The notes: a model not told the origin generated them from the letters alone. A stretch of 64,000 nucleotides of DNA from Kangiella sp. HZ709 (GCF_009674675.1 NZ_WKJC01000001.1:1495031-1559030), one strand, 5' to 3'. Shown: positions 26,932-36,551, counted from the first letter of the stretch. Translations and numbers: made by a program.

Positions 26932-28215
26932 ATGACCAACCAAGTTCCACGTTCGATTTCTGAAAGACGACTAGATAAAGTCCCCAACCTTCCAGAGAGA
27001 CATAAACCGATAGGGTTTATGCTCCGCTTGGTCAAAGCATTACATACCTATGGTGTTCCGGCTTATGAGCTTGAAAGTCTGATGACTAAGGTCGCTGACC
27101 AATTGGAATATGGTGTTCAAGTCAGCGCCGTTCCAACTAGCATCACCATGACCTTCATGCAGGAAGAGGAAAACCCACAAACTTACGTTATTCGCTCAAA
27201 CTCAGGCGAAGTCAATGTCGATAAATTACGTAGTTCTATGGATGTTGCCTATGCGGTTATCAATGATGATTTAACTGCCGAACAAGGCGCGAAAGAATTA
27301 TTGGAAATCAGCAAATCTAAACCAGTCCATAACAAGTACTGGATGGTTTTTTGCTTTAGTTCCGTTTCGGCCTCAATCGCCCGAATTTTTAATGGTGGCT
27401 GGCAAGAAGTTGTTGCCGCGACTTTTATAGGGTTTATCGTTGGTCTGATCGTAAATAATAGTCCGCGGATACAGTCTGTCTCTAGTCTCATGCCAGCGCT
27501 GTGCGCATTTATAGCATCTTTTATCTCCTTCGCCTTTAGTCAATTGCTTGGTTTACACTCTACCTATATTCCAATTGTTGCTGGCATCATTGTTTTAGTC
27601 CCAGGCTTGATGCTGACGATAGCAATGGCTGAATTGGCCACACAGAATTTAGTCTCAGGAACTTCGCGCTTACTGGGAGCGGGGATGATTTTTATTCAAA
27701 TGGCTTTTGGCGTAGCTATTGGTAGTCAACTGGCTGCTCATTTATTCCAAGAGCAGCTGTTGCCAACAGCAAATGCTTTACCTGATTGGACTCTATATAT
27801 TGCCTTATTAGTGACCTCATGGTCTTTTATGGTGTTATTCCAAACTCGCTGGAAAGAGTTACCCTGGATTATTATTGCGACTTTTGTAGCCTTTTTTGTT
27901 TCTAAGTTTGGGGTCATGCATTTTGGTGCAGCAACAGGCGCATTCCTAGGTGCTTTATCAGTTGGTCTCTTTTCCAATATCGCCTATCGCATCAAGCGGG
28001 TTCCCACGGCAGCTATCATGATGCCAGGCTTTATTATTTTAGTTCCCGGTTCTGTCGGTTTTAAAAGTCTCACCGCTATTTTGGATCATGACATTATTGG
28101 CGGTATCGAGATTGCATTTAGTATGGTTATCACCGGTATTTCATTAGTAACGGGGCTATTAATTTCTTCGATTGCCACCTTACCTAAGCCAAAAGCGAAA
28201 AAAATTAAAGAGTAA
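26932..28215 (+). CDS. Threonine/serine exporter family protein (ThrE type)
   Basis: An inner-membrane protein of 427 residues. A soluble N-terminal part (about 20-150) carries the ThrE motif LHTYGVPAYELE and SAVPTSITMTF; about ten transmembrane helices follow, with the paired motifs IPIVAGIIVLVPGLML and AIMMPGFIILVPGSVGFKS characteristic of the two halves of ThrE. The family exports threonine and serine in Corynebacterium; in gammaproteobacteria the split YjjP/YjjB pair exports succinate, so the substrate here is open. Confidence 0.88.
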   Translation: MTNQVPRSISERRLDKVPNLPERHKPIGFMLRLVKALHTYGVPAYELESLMTKVADQLEYGVQVSAVPTSITMTFMQEEENPQTYVIRSNSGEVNVDKLRSSMDVAYAVINDDLTAEQGAKELLEISKSKPVHNKYWMVFCFSSVSASIARIFNGGWQEVVAATFIGFIVGLIVNNSPRIQSVSSLMPALCAFIASFISFAFSQLLGLHSTYIPIVAGIIVLVPGLMLTIAMAELATQNLVSGTSRLLGAGMIFIQMAFGVAIGSQLAAHLFQEQLLPTANALPDWTLYIALLVTSWSFMVLFQTRWKELPWIIIATFVAFFVSKFGVMHFGAATGAFLGALSVGLFSNIAYRIKRVPTAAIMMPGFIILVPGSVGFKSLTAILDHDIIGGIEIAFSMVITGISLVTGLLISSIATLPKPKAKKIKE

Positions 28216-28237
28216 CTTGCTAGGAATATACACTGTA

Positions 28238-28717
28238 ATGAAACTTAATTCGCTGGCTCTTTTTTGTCTTATATTGACTGCTTGTGAAACAAGCGTAAGC
28301 AACGACTACCGTTTGAAATATGTTCAAGACGGGGATAGCGCAGTTTTGTGTTGTGATGAAAAAGGAAAGCAGTTTACTGTTCGACTTAAAGATATTGATG
28401 CTCCGGAAAAGCATCAGCCCTTTGCCAAAGAATCTAAGAACCATTTAAAACAACTAATAGATAATGAGCCTTTATTTTTGATCGGCAAGAAAAAAGATCG
28501 CTATGGCCGCCGATTAGTGGACATCATTGTTAATGAAACATCCGTTAATACTGAAATGATCAAAACAGGTCATGCTTGGCTCTGGCGTTACTCTGACAAT
28601 CTAAAATTGCAATGGCTACAAAAACAAGCAAAGAAAAATAAACGAGGCTTATGGGCTTTGCCCGAATCGCAACGCATAGAGCCTTGGAATTGGCGAAAGA
28701 AAAACCCTCGCAAATAA
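28238..28717 (+). CDS. Thermonuclease-family lipoprotein
   Basis: A staphylococcal-nuclease-like protein of 159 residues. The start MKLNSLALFCLILTAC gives a lipobox at Cys16, so it is predicted to be membrane-anchored outside the cytoplasm; a longer in-frame start inside the exporter gene has no leader. Nuclease residues are recognisable: Asp of VQDGDSA, Arg and Asp of VRLKDIDAPE with the catalytic Glu, and Arg of DRYGRRLVDI. It begins 22 nt after the exporter stop and may be co-transcribed. Confidence 0.85.
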   Translation: MKLNSLALFCLILTACETSVSNDYRLKYVQDGDSAVLCCDEKGKQFTVRLKDIDAPEKHQPFAKESKNHLKQLIDNEPLFLIGKKKDRYGRRLVDIIVNETSVNTEMIKTGHAWLWRYSDNLKLQWLQKQAKKNKRGLWALPESQRIEPWNWRKKNPRK

Positions 28718-28725
28718 CGAATCGC

Positions 28726-29355
28726 TTACTCTGTTGTAAAACTATGATCTTTAGGGCAGCTGCTAGGATCAAAATAATATGGTTCAAAATTTATGTGCAA
28801 ATGAGGACCAGTGCCATGACTTCGATTGATTACAATTGGTCGGTACTTTTTTCCAGCAACATAATATTCGGTATCACCGATTAACTTTGCTAACAAAGCA
28901 ATCCTATCTTGCGGCATGTTTCGAGTACCAATATCCACAGCCCGGTTTGACAAATGTTTTGATATAAAGCATTTTCGAGTCAACTGATCTTTTATTTTGG
29001 CTTCAAGCTTTTTTGGTGTCGGATTTGGTATGCTTAAGTATTCTTGAACTGCTTGCTGGTTCTCGTAAATTCTACATTTATCGCGCTTTAAACATTGGTC
29101 AATATACCTTGCCTGATCGCCAATACTTCTAATGGTGCCTGTAATCCTTACTTTATAACTCGTTGTAAATTTTTCTTTTTGAATTTCGCAAAAAGCATCT
29201 GCAGCGACCATTAACGTTTCCAGGATATCCTTTGGTAACAACTCAACTTTACCTGTCACGGCGTTATTACATTTAGACTCTTCTGGCAAAGCACTTGAAC
29301 TCACACCCAATGCTAATACTACTAAGAAGTATTTAGAAACCGATAATAGTTTCAC
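28726..29355 (-). CDS. Exported protein with LAS/M15-like metallopeptidase motifs
   Basis: A 209-residue protein with a signal peptide ending near SSSALP. The region HLSNRAVDIG resembles the zinc motif HxxGxAxD of M15/LAS peptidoglycan peptidases, with Asn where Gly is usual, and GPHLHINF supplies the downstream His ligand as in MepA. Four or more Cys (CNN, CEIQ, CLKRDKC, CFI, SCPKD) suggest disulfides. A peptidoglycan hydrolase is therefore likely but unproven. It overlaps nothing and is 1 nt from the methyltransferase-like membrane gene upstream. Confidence 0.65.
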   Translation of the reverse strand: MKLLSVSKYFLVVLALGVSSSALPEESKCNNAVTGKVELLPKDILETLMVAADAFCEIQKEKFTTSYKVRITGTIRSIGDQARYIDQCLKRDKCRIYENQQAVQEYLSIPNPTPKKLEAKIKDQLTRKCFISKHLSNRAVDIGTRNMPQDRIALLAKLIGDTEYYVAGKKYRPIVINRSHGTGPHLHINFEPYYFDPSSCPKDHSFTTE

Positions 29356-29356
29356 A

Positions 29357-30094
29357 CTAAAAAATGCCCGGAATTAACCAATGGGTTTTTTCTTTATACT
29401 TTGCCCATTCTTCATAACGTGACATACTGGCTTCTTTTAACACCATATTCACCGCAAATACACCCAGCCATACATAGGCTAAAATAATAACCGGTAACCA
29501 ATGCCAAACCATTAAGGCAAAACTACCGTAAATCATCATTTCGCCAAGATAATTAGGATGACGAATATGCTTGTGCATACCGTCGGTAATTAATCCTTTT
29601 TGAACTCGCAAGGTATAAAACTTCTGTGCATCCGCCGCTATCATTATGACTGAACCTAACATACATAAAGAAATACACAGGGCATACCAGGCATAATCAG
29701 GTAAAGGATAATTAGGCACGACAGTTCCTGAAATTAGTAACCAGCCAAAGATCCAATACCAAAACAACACTCCAAAAAATGCGACTAAACCTCCACCGAT
29801 GGTAATTTTTCGCTGCCAATTAGGATCAGGAAAAGCCACATCTTTCATAATCCAAACCAAGCCGTAACTGCCATGTAATGCTAAATATACCCAGGCATCC
29901 AGGCTGGTATTTTGGTAATACCACATTAAAAAACCCAGGAAGAAAAAAGTGCCCGCTTTTTGAAAGTTGATAACCCATGAAAATTTCCAAGGCCTTGGCC
30001 CGCCCAGAAAATCCAAGGTTAGATAATCAGTCATTTTGCGCATAAACAACGCTGTTTTCGGAACCTTGGAAATACTCTTTTGGGTAGGACTCAT
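29357..30094 (-). CDS. DUF1295 / isoprenylcysteine methyltransferase-like membrane protein
   Basis: An integral membrane protein of 245 residues with about six helices. The C-terminal half has the steroid-reductase/ICMT signature KHIRHPNYLGEMMIYGSF followed by YEEWAKYKEKT and ends LIPGIF. Family members use SAM or NAD(P)H on lipid-like substrates; the substrate here is not known. It ends one base before the LAS-like gene start region, so the two are probably one transcript. Confidence 0.82.
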   Translation of the reverse strand: MSPTQKSISKVPKTALFMRKMTDYLTLDFLGGPRPWKFSWVINFQKAGTFFFLGFLMWYYQNTSLDAWVYLALHGSYGLVWIMKDVAFPDPNWQRKITIGGGLVAFFGVLFWYWIFGWLLISGTVVPNYPLPDYAWYALCISLCMLGSVIMIAADAQKFYTLRVQKGLITDGMHKHIRHPNYLGEMMIYGSFALMVWHWLPVIILAYVWLGVFAVNMVLKEASMSRYEEWAKYKEKTHWLIPGIF

Positions 30095-30158
30095 AACTAG
30101 CCTAAATTATTGTAAAATTGCTAGTTACCTTAACGATTTTTGCAGCTGAGTCAATGTC

Positions 30159-30533
30159 TCAGCTTTTTATGCTAGCTTGTAAGTGCTCAATGCTAAGCTC
30201 TAACCGCTTTATTTCTCGCATCAATGAACTTCTTCGCATTTCGCTAAAAAGCCACTCTTTTAGAGACACTTGTGCTTTTAATGCCGCTAGAGCTATAACC
30301 CCATAAAATATTCGATCATCAGTGCTCATCGCTACAAAAAACTCGTAACCCATCCAAATCATTATGACCGTAAAAAACATGACAAAGACATTCACAAAAA
30401 TCACCCATATTTTTAAACTGCCTTTGAATATAGATGCCACTCGGCCGAACAGACCTGGTTCTTCTGCTAAAATTTCATCTAGCTTTGCTGATTCAGATTC
30501 AAGTTCTTTTTTAATACGCTCATCAATATTCAT
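30159..30533 (-). CDS. DUF6768-like membrane protein paired with ECF sigma factor
   Basis: A 124-residue protein: a charged N-terminus (MNIDERIKKELESESAKLD), two hydrophobic segments (about 43-66 and 75-90) and a C-terminal helix with heptad-like pattern (REIKRLELSIEHLQASI). Proteins of this form regularly sit directly after an ECF sigma factor gene and may act in its control. It follows the sigma factor by 17 nt. Assignment to DUF6768 is from memory of the family pattern. Confidence 0.7.
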   Translation of the reverse strand: MNIDERIKKELESESAKLDEILAEEPGLFGRVASIFKGSLKIWVIFVNVFVMFFTVIMIWMGYEFFVAMSTDDRIFYGVIALAALKAQVSLKEWLFSEMRRSSLMREIKRLELSIEHLQASIKS

Positions 30534-30550
30534 AATAGTTACCTCATTTT

Positions 30551-31063
30551 TTAATTTGTTAACAAAACTTTCAAGTTTTTCCTTGCTCTATTTAAACGTG
30601 ATTTCACGGTACCTTGAGGCACTTCCAATACGATCGAAATTTCAACTAAGGAAAACTCTTCTAAGTAAAATAAATAAATCGCTTGTCGCTCTACTTCTGG
30701 TAATTCTTGAATCAACCTTAAGAGACCTGAATCTACCACCTGCAATTGTTCCGTAGGCACTACTACTTCTGACTCACTCATTTGTTCGGTTTTATTAGCT
30801 TTCCGAGCGATATCTATACAACGCCAACGTACTGCTCGATACATCCAACTTCTAAAAGCTTTAGGGTCATTCAATTTAAGTAGCTTCTTAGCAGCATCCA
30901 GCCATACATCCTGCACAGCATCTTGCGCCCAATCATGATGACCACAAAGTTTATAAGCAAACTTCAATAGCGGCTGATAGAACTGTCGATAAAGCTCAGT
31001 CAAGGCTTCCTCATTACCTGCTTGCGCTGAGATTACCAATAGTTCTTCACGACTTGTTTTCAT
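30551..31063 (-). CDS. ECF-type RNA polymerase sigma factor
   Basis: A sigma-70 family protein of 170 residues with only regions 2 and 4. Region 2 (about 22-88) includes FAYKLCGHHDWAQDAVQDVW and RSWMYRAVRWRCIDIAR; region 4 (about 112-165) includes LPEVERQAIYLFYLEE and EVPQGTVKSRLNRARKNL, the helix-turn-helix for the -35 box. There is no separate anti-sigma factor with a zinc motif nearby; the following membrane protein is the candidate partner. Target genes are unknown. Confidence 0.93.
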   Translation of the reverse strand: MKTSREELLVISAQAGNEEALTELYRQFYQPLLKFAYKLCGHHDWAQDAVQDVWLDAAKKLLKLNDPKAFRSWMYRAVRWRCIDIARKANKTEQMSESEVVVPTEQLQVVDSGLLRLIQELPEVERQAIYLFYLEEFSLVEISIVLEVPQGTVKSRLNRARKNLKVLLTN

Positions 31064-31169
31064 ATCATTTATTTTAAGACTTTAATAACTAGACGAATTA
31101 GAATAATAATAGGTTCATTTAATAGTAAATGTTATTCTCATGAAAGTGAGATCTACAAAAATTTAAGCA

Positions 31170-31199
31170 AAAAAAACCCAGCTTAAACTGGGTTTTTTT
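31170..31199. terminator. Intrinsic terminator
   Basis: AACCCAG and CTGGGTT form a 7-bp stem with a 6-nt loop, flanked by A and T runs. It lies just after the stop of the small secreted protein gene on the minus strand and separates it from the sigma factor unit. Confidence 0.88.
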
Positions 31200-31211
31200 A
31201 ATGAGCGTTGA

Positions 31212-31649
31212 TTAATCGTCATCATTATCTTTTTTCTTAACTTTTTTCAGTTTAAAGTTTGGAATATAGAAAGACTGAGTTGAGTTACCAATTCGAGTAC
31301 ACTCATTCTCTTCATTCCAACTAAAGGTCACGAATGAATAATCACTGATCGAATCAATGGCATTCACTAGCTCTGGATTTTGTGTATTACACACAATGTT
31401 AACATCTTCGGCTAATCGAGCCTGGCAAAATGCAAATGACAAAACAGTATCTTCGCCAGTGCTAAATTTACGCACACCGCAACCTATTAATTCCTGATCA
31501 TTGTCTGAAAATCGTGCCGTTACCATATCACCTTGTGCAATTCGGTTTTCTTCATCTATGGTTACCGGCGCAGGCTGAGTTAAACCTGCCCAAAGCGTTA
31601 TTGGCATAAGTGCCATTATTAAACTAAAGACTATAGCTTTTATCTTCAT
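31212..31649 (-). CDS. Secreted protein of unknown function
   Basis: A 145-residue protein with a signal peptide (MKIKAIVFSLIMALMPITLWA). The mature part has four Cys (GCGVRKF, FCQARL, VCNTQ, ECTRI) that could form two disulfides, and a highly charged tail KKVKKKDNDDD. No family is recognised. It lies 30 nt downstream of another uncharacterised gene and ends at a strong terminator, so the two form a small operon. Confidence 0.7.
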   Translation of the reverse strand: MKIKAIVFSLIMALMPITLWAGLTQPAPVTIDEENRIAQGDMVTARFSDNDQELIGCGVRKFSTGEDTVLSFAFCQARLAEDVNIVCNTQNPELVNAIDSISDYSFVTFSWNEENECTRIGNSTQSFYIPNFKLKKVKKKDNDDD

Positions 31650-31679
31650 AGTATCTTCCTTCTATTATGGTGATTTAAA

Positions 31680-32171
31680 TTAATTTGAAATAGTTGCGCC
31701 AGCCCTACTCATTACTTCAGATAAATGATTGAGTATTTTTTGTCGATCTTTTTTATTTAATTTTGCTAGTTCGGACTCCAAAAGTGCTAATTCTTTTTCA
31801 GAAACGTTACCATCACTAATGGAAAAATCGATTTGGTTTTTAATGTTTTGCTCAATACCATCAGATATTTCAGCCATAAAGCTTTCCTGACTATTGTTTT
31901 GCTCAATATCGTCTTGCTGGATATTTTGAGTACTAGCAACAAATAAACCTAACTCTTCCCTAATAATGGTTCTTATATTAACTTCTGACAGAGTTTTGCT
32001 TTCTGAAAAGTTGAGATGGTTATTCTTCGTCCCTGAGTATTCCTGTATTGCCTTAGCTTCTTGGGGCGAAATTACTGATTGGCTTGAGTCGTTAGAAAGT
32101 TGAATTACTTTGATCGATACAAATACTAATAAGACAAATTGAACCAAACTAATCCCAATTAACGTTTTCAT
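31680..32171 (-). CDS. Membrane-anchored protein of unknown function
   Basis: A 163-residue protein with one N-terminal hydrophobic helix (LIGISLVQFVLLVFVSIKVI) and a soluble, mostly helical remainder rich in Gln, Asn, Ser and Glu. The last third (KELALLESELAKLNKKDRQ) looks amphipathic and could mediate pairing. AGGAGAGG precedes the ATG at good distance. Unrecognised; the first gene of a two-gene unit. Confidence 0.65.
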   Translation of the reverse strand: MKTLIGISLVQFVLLVFVSIKVIQLSNDSSQSVISPQEAKAIQEYSGTKNNHLNFSESKTLSEVNIRTIIREELGLFVASTQNIQQDDIEQNNSQESFMAEISDGIEQNIKNQIDFSISDGNVSEKELALLESELAKLNKKDRQKILNHLSEVMSRAGATISN

Positions 32172-32314
32172 TAACCTCTCCTTTTGTTATTGATATTACA
32201 ATTATTTTAGATGCTGTAAAGCAACTATCGTTTTCAATTACCTAAAGTCTGAACTAGCAGACTTTTTAATGCATAGATGACTTGTTAGTGTTTGATTTAT
32301 TTACACTTTTTATA

Positions 32315-32342
32315 AAAAAGCCCAGCAATTGCTGGGCTTTTT
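32315..32342. terminator. Intrinsic terminator after malate dehydrogenase
   Basis: A 28-nt perfect palindrome: an A run, GCCCAGCAATTGCTGGGC and a T run. It follows the mdh stop on the minus strand by 24 nt. Confidence 0.9.
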
Positions 32343-32365
32343 CATAAAAAATAAGTTGTATTTAA

Positions 32366-33343
32366 TTAAATTAAATCAGCTACCGTTGCTTTTTCTTCTA
32401 TAAGCTCTTGCTCAGACTCATCCATTTTGCCTTTGATGAAATCTGACACTTCTAGACCTTGTACGATTTCGTAATCACCATCTTTACAAACCACTGGGTA
32501 TGAATAGATCAAACCTTTCTCAACACCATATGAACCGTCTGACGGAACAGCCATTGATACCCAATCGCCGGCCTCAGAACCTAAGCACCAGTCGCGCATG
32601 TGATCTAAAACTGCGTTTGCGGCTGAAGCTGCAGAAGAAGAACCGCGAGCCGCGATTACTGCTGCGCCACGTTTAGCAACGGTTGGCATAAAGTCATCTT
32701 TTGCCCAGGCTGCGTCAACTTTGTCTGCCGCATTGCCGCCTGCTACAGTAGCGAACGCAATATCAGGTACTTGAGTTACTGAGTGATTACCCCAGATAAT
32801 CATTTTCTTGATATCAGAAATGTCAGAACTTGATTTTTCAGCTAGCTGATATAAAGCACGGTTGTGATCAAGACGCGTTAAAGCCGTGATGTTGCGCTGG
32901 TTAATGCTAGGAGCATTCGCTGCTAGGATAAATGCGTTAGTGTTTGCTGGATTACCCACTACACAAATTTTAATGTTCTTATCGGCAACTTGGTCAATCA
33001 CTTTACCTAATGAACTGAAGATTCGACCATTGTCTGCGATTAAGTCTTTACGCTCCATGCCAGGTCCACGCGGTTTCGCGCCAACCATTAAGCCGATTTG
33101 CGAATCTTTAAAAGCTACTGCTGGATCGTCAGTTACAACGATATCTTTTACTAATGGGAATGCACAATCATTTAATTCCATCGCAACAGCTTCACACACT
33201 TTAAGTGCTGGCGTGATTTCCAAAAGGTTTAAAATCACTGGCTGGTCGCTGCCTAGCATTTCACCGCTAGCAATACGAAATAATAATGAATAACAAATTT
33301 GGCCGGCAGCACCGGTAACTGTAACGCGAACAGGCTGTTTCAT
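32366..33343 (-). CDS. mdh: Malate dehydrogenase (NAD-dependent, MDH2-type)
   Basis: A TCA-cycle enzyme interconverting malate and oxaloacetate. The chosen start [20 protein letters not shown] has GAGGA 7 nt ahead; it also opens directly onto the NAD-binding loop. Substrate and catalytic residues appear as [19 protein letters not shown] and the His of [13 protein letters not shown]. The sequence belongs to the long cytosolic-type group rather than the E. coli type. About 325 residues. Single gene with its own terminator. Confidence 0.97.
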   Translation of the reverse strand: MKQPVRVTVTGAAGQICYSLLFRIASGEMLGSDQPVILNLLEITPALKVCEAVAMELNDCAFPLVKDIVVTDDPAVAFKDSQIGLMVGAKPRGPGMERKDLIADNGRIFSSLGKVIDQVADKNIKICVVGNPANTNAFILAANAPSINQRNITALTRLDHNRALYQLAEKSSSDISDIKKMIIWGNHSVTQVPDIAFATVAGGNAADKVDAAWAKDDFMPTVAKRGAAVIAARGSSSAASAANAVLDHMRDWCLGSEAGDWVSMAVPSDGSYGVEKGLIYSYPVVCKDGDYEIVQGLEVSDFIKGKMDESEQELIEEKATVADLI

Positions 33344-33456
33344 TCCTGAATCCTCAATTTTCAATTAACAATCTTTTATAACAAAAGGGGGAAATTTTAG
33401 GGCTGCAACTTTACCATAATTAGCATAGAAATCCTATGCTATCGGGCTAAAAGCCT

Positions 33457-35541
33457 TTAAACATCGGCTAGCTCATGTCGATAGCCTAACCAACGTCTGT
33501 ACAAGGCTTGCGCGACTTTCGGCGACTCTTTAATCATAATTTTTGCTGCTTGTTGAATTTCTGGAATTAACGCTGCATTCTTAACAATGTCAGCAAATTG
33601 CAGTGTCATTTCGCCGGTTTGGCGAGTTCCTAAGAATTCACCCGGCCCTCTGAGCCTTAAGTCCTCTTCCGCTATTACAAAGCCATCATTAGTTTCACGC
33701 ATAATCTGAATTCTTGACTTAGCATTGTCTGAAAGCGGATGTCCGTAGAGCATTAAGCAATGGCTATCGACCGTCCCACGACCCACTCGCCCGCGCAATT
33801 GGTGTAATTGCGCTAGACCTAACCTTTCAGGATTTTCTATGATCATTAAGCTAGCGTTCGGTACATCCACCCCTACCTCAATAACCGTGGTAGCTATCAG
33901 GACATCTATTTCTGCAGCTTTAAATTTTTGCATAACCAATTGTTTTTGCTCAGATTTAAGTCGGCCATGAATCAGACCAATACGACAACTTTGAAGCTCT
34001 TGTGCCAGTAAGTTTGCAGTGGTTTCAGCCGCTTGGCTTTGAATTTCTTCAGACTCTTCAATTAATGTACACACCCAATAGACCTGGCGGTTTTCATCAA
34101 GACATGCTTTTTCAATTCGTTCAATCACTTGATCGCGCTTTTGCTCGGAAATAGCCATGGTTTGAATTGGTGTTCTGCCGGGGGGCAATTCATCAATGAT
34201 CGACAGATCCATATCTGCATAGGCAGTCATAGCCAAAGTCCTGGGAATTGGCGTTGCCGTCATCATTAACTGATGCAGCTGCTTTCCCTGCGGTGCTTTA
34301 TTTTTTAATGCCAATCGCTGTTTAACCCCAAATCGATGTTGCTCATCAATAATTGCTAAACCTAAATTGTGGAAAGCCACTTCTTCTTGAAAAAGTGCAT
34401 GGGTTCCTACAATTAATTGAGCTTCACCAGTCGCAATCAGCGCTAATGATTCACGGCGTTCAGCAGCTTTTAACTTGCCCACTAAATAAGCAACTTTTAT
34501 TCCTAGTTGCTGGCACCAATTTTTAAAGCTATTAAGATGTTGCTCGGCTAAAATTTCTGTAGGCGACATAATAGCCACCTGAAAGCCAGATTCAATGGCA
34601 TGAAATGCTGCCAAGGCTGAGACAAGGGTTTTTCCAGCGCCGACGTCGCCTTGTAATAATCGCAACATCGGCTGGCTCGATTGCAGATCGTGAATAATTT
34701 CGGCAGAGACTCTTTCTTGTGCCTTAGTTGGTGTAAAAGGCAGCCCTGCTAACAACTTTCGATTCCATTTACCTTTATTCACCATCACAAAAGCGCTGTC
34801 TTTTTGTAATCGCTTTCGCTGCAACTGCATACTCAATTGTTGTGCCAATAGCTCTTCATAGATTAAACGCTTTATCGCTGGCGATTGCTCACTGCTTAAA
34901 TCTTCCACCCGGGTATTCTTTGGCGGTTCATGCAACCATAACAGAGCTAGTGTAATTTCCATCAATTGCCATTGATCAATCAATGCTCGGGGCATCAAAT
35001 CCTGGATCGGATTTTTCCTTAAATATTGCAATGCTTGTTTTTGTAATTTACGCCATGATGCTTGATGCAAACCCTCCGTGGTCGGATAGACTGGCGTTAA
35101 TGAATCCAGCAAGGGCGCTTCTTGCTCATCACTTAGATAAGTAATTTCCGGATGCACCATTTGTAGAATACGACCGAAGCGGCGTACTTCACCAAATGCA
35201 TATAGCTCTACACCAGCTTGTAATTTTTTTTGCTGTGCTGACATAAAATGAAAAAAACGAAAATCAATAGAAGCGGTTTGATCGTAAGCTCGGCAAATTA
35301 ATGATCGCCTTTTGCCAAATTGAATTTGGCTGTGTTGAACGGTCACTCGTATCATGACGCGTTCGCCATCTTGAGTTTCTATCAAAGGCTTTACTTGAGT
35401 GCGGTCTTCGTATCTCAAGGGCAAGTGAAATAGTAAATCTTGTAAATTCTCGATCTCTAGCTTGGCTAACTTTTCTTTTAATTTAGGACCGACACCTTTT
35501 AATTCATCAACCGCTATTTCTGTTAAAGAGCCGATGGACAT
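33457..35541 (-). CDS. recG: ATP-dependent DNA helicase RecG
   Basis: A branch-migration helicase that rescues stalled forks. An N-terminal wedge/OB domain (about 1-230) leads to superfamily 2 motifs: Walker A LLQGDVGAGKTLVSAL, Walker B IIDEQHRFG, TATPIPRTLAMT, and motif VI region QLRGRVGRG. The C-terminal RecG wedge GPGEFLGTRQTGEM is present. Length 694 is normal. Its ATG overlaps the oxyR stop by one base. Confidence 0.98.
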   Translation of the reverse strand: MSIGSLTEIAVDELKGVGPKLKEKLAKLEIENLQDLLFHLPLRYEDRTQVKPLIETQDGERVMIRVTVQHSQIQFGKRRSLICRAYDQTASIDFRFFHFMSAQQKKLQAGVELYAFGEVRRFGRILQMVHPEITYLSDEQEAPLLDSLTPVYPTTEGLHQASWRKLQKQALQYLRKNPIQDLMPRALIDQWQLMEITLALLWLHEPPKNTRVEDLSSEQSPAIKRLIYEELLAQQLSMQLQRKRLQKDSAFVMVNKGKWNRKLLAGLPFTPTKAQERVSAEIIHDLQSSQPMLRLLQGDVGAGKTLVSALAAFHAIESGFQVAIMSPTEILAEQHLNSFKNWCQQLGIKVAYLVGKLKAAERRESLALIATGEAQLIVGTHALFQEEVAFHNLGLAIIDEQHRFGVKQRLALKNKAPQGKQLHQLMMTATPIPRTLAMTAYADMDLSIIDELPPGRTPIQTMAISEQKRDQVIERIEKACLDENRQVYWVCTLIEESEEIQSQAAETTANLLAQELQSCRIGLIHGRLKSEQKQLVMQKFKAAEIDVLIATTVIEVGVDVPNASLMIIENPERLGLAQLHQLRGRVGRGTVDSHCLMLYGHPLSDNAKSRIQIMRETNDGFVIAEEDLRLRGPGEFLGTRQTGEMTLQFADIVKNAALIPEIQQAAKIMIKESPKVAQALYRRWLGYRHELADV

Positions 35542-36455
35542 TATATAACTTCAGTCCCATGCATTAGGCTAGGATTTACCGCTTTCTGCAATAACTGCAA
35601 AGCATCTTTTCGTGGAAAACTACGACGAAAAGCTATGGCTATTTTTCTACTAGGTACCGGCTGAGAAAAAGGTTTCACTACTAAGGATAGTTTTTCGTTA
35701 TGGTAGTCGGCAGCGGAAGCTGGAATAACACTAACACCTAAACCACTGGCCACCATATGCCGAATCGTTTCTAAAGAAGAGCCGGTAATCCAATCTTTTT
35801 GCGGGTTTAAGCTATTATCTCGACATTGGGGGCAAGCTTCTAGCACCTGATCGCGAAAGCAATGTCCCGCACCAAGCATAATCATCACTTCATCAGCGAT
35901 GTCCGCTAAATACAGTTTATCTTTCTTAATCCATGGATGTTTTGGCGGTAACAAAGCTAAGAACTCTTCTTCGTATAAAGGAATGGTATCGATTTCAGCT
36001 TCATCGAATGGTAAAGCAATAAAAATAGCGTCCAACTCGCCATTGCGTAATTTTGTTTTTAAATTATGAGTATAGTCTTCATCAATATGCAGTGGCATTT
36101 TTGGCGCTATACGTCGCAGCTCAGGAACTAGATTTGGAAACAAATAAGGACCAATGGTAAAAATAGCCCCAATTTTCAATGCACCTTCTAATTGATCTGA
36201 ATTCTCGCTTGCCTCTAATTTCAATTGATCCACTTGCTCTAATATGGCTTGCGCTTGCTCAACAATTCTTTGGCCTTGTGGAGTGACTTTTACATCAGAC
36301 TTACTACGCTCGAAAATAATCACCCCTAATTGCTCTTCCAATTTTTTTACGCCAACACTCAATGTTGGCTGACTCACAAAGCATGCTTCAGCAGCTCGAC
36401 CAAAATGTTGTTCTCGGGCAACGGCAACTATGTAACGGAATTCTGTAAGAGTCAT
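35541..36455 (-). CDS. oxyR: Hydrogen-peroxide sensor OxyR (LysR family)
   Basis: A redox-sensing transcription regulator. The N-terminal helix-turn-helix (about 3-62) is of LysR type (FGRAAEACFVSQPTLSVGVK). The regulatory domain has the disulfide pair exactly at Cys199 and Cys208 (GHCFRDQVLEAC), the E. coli OxyR positions, so peroxide sensing is expected; a third Cys, 211, is close by. It overlaps recG by one base, a conserved neighbourhood. Likely targets include dps and peroxidase genes, but no consensus site was seen at dps. Confidence 0.95.
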   Translation of the reverse strand: MTLTEFRYIVAVAREQHFGRAAEACFVSQPTLSVGVKKLEEQLGVIIFERSKSDVKVTPQGQRIVEQAQAILEQVDQLKLEASENSDQLEGALKIGAIFTIGPYLFPNLVPELRRIAPKMPLHIDEDYTHNLKTKLRNGELDAIFIALPFDEAEIDTIPLYEEEFLALLPPKHPWIKKDKLYLADIADEVMIMLGAGHCFRDQVLEACPQCRDNSLNPQKDWITGSSLETIRHMVASGLGVSVIPASAADYHNEKLSLVVKPFSQPVPSRKIAIAFRRSFPRKDALQLLQKAVNPSLMHGTEVI

Positions 36456-36551
36456 AAGCGTCTCTAATGAAACGATAGCCTAGAGCTATCTATTTCAAAT
36501 TATTCATTAATAAGATAAATAATAACGCTTTACTAATTTTTTTACAAAGTC

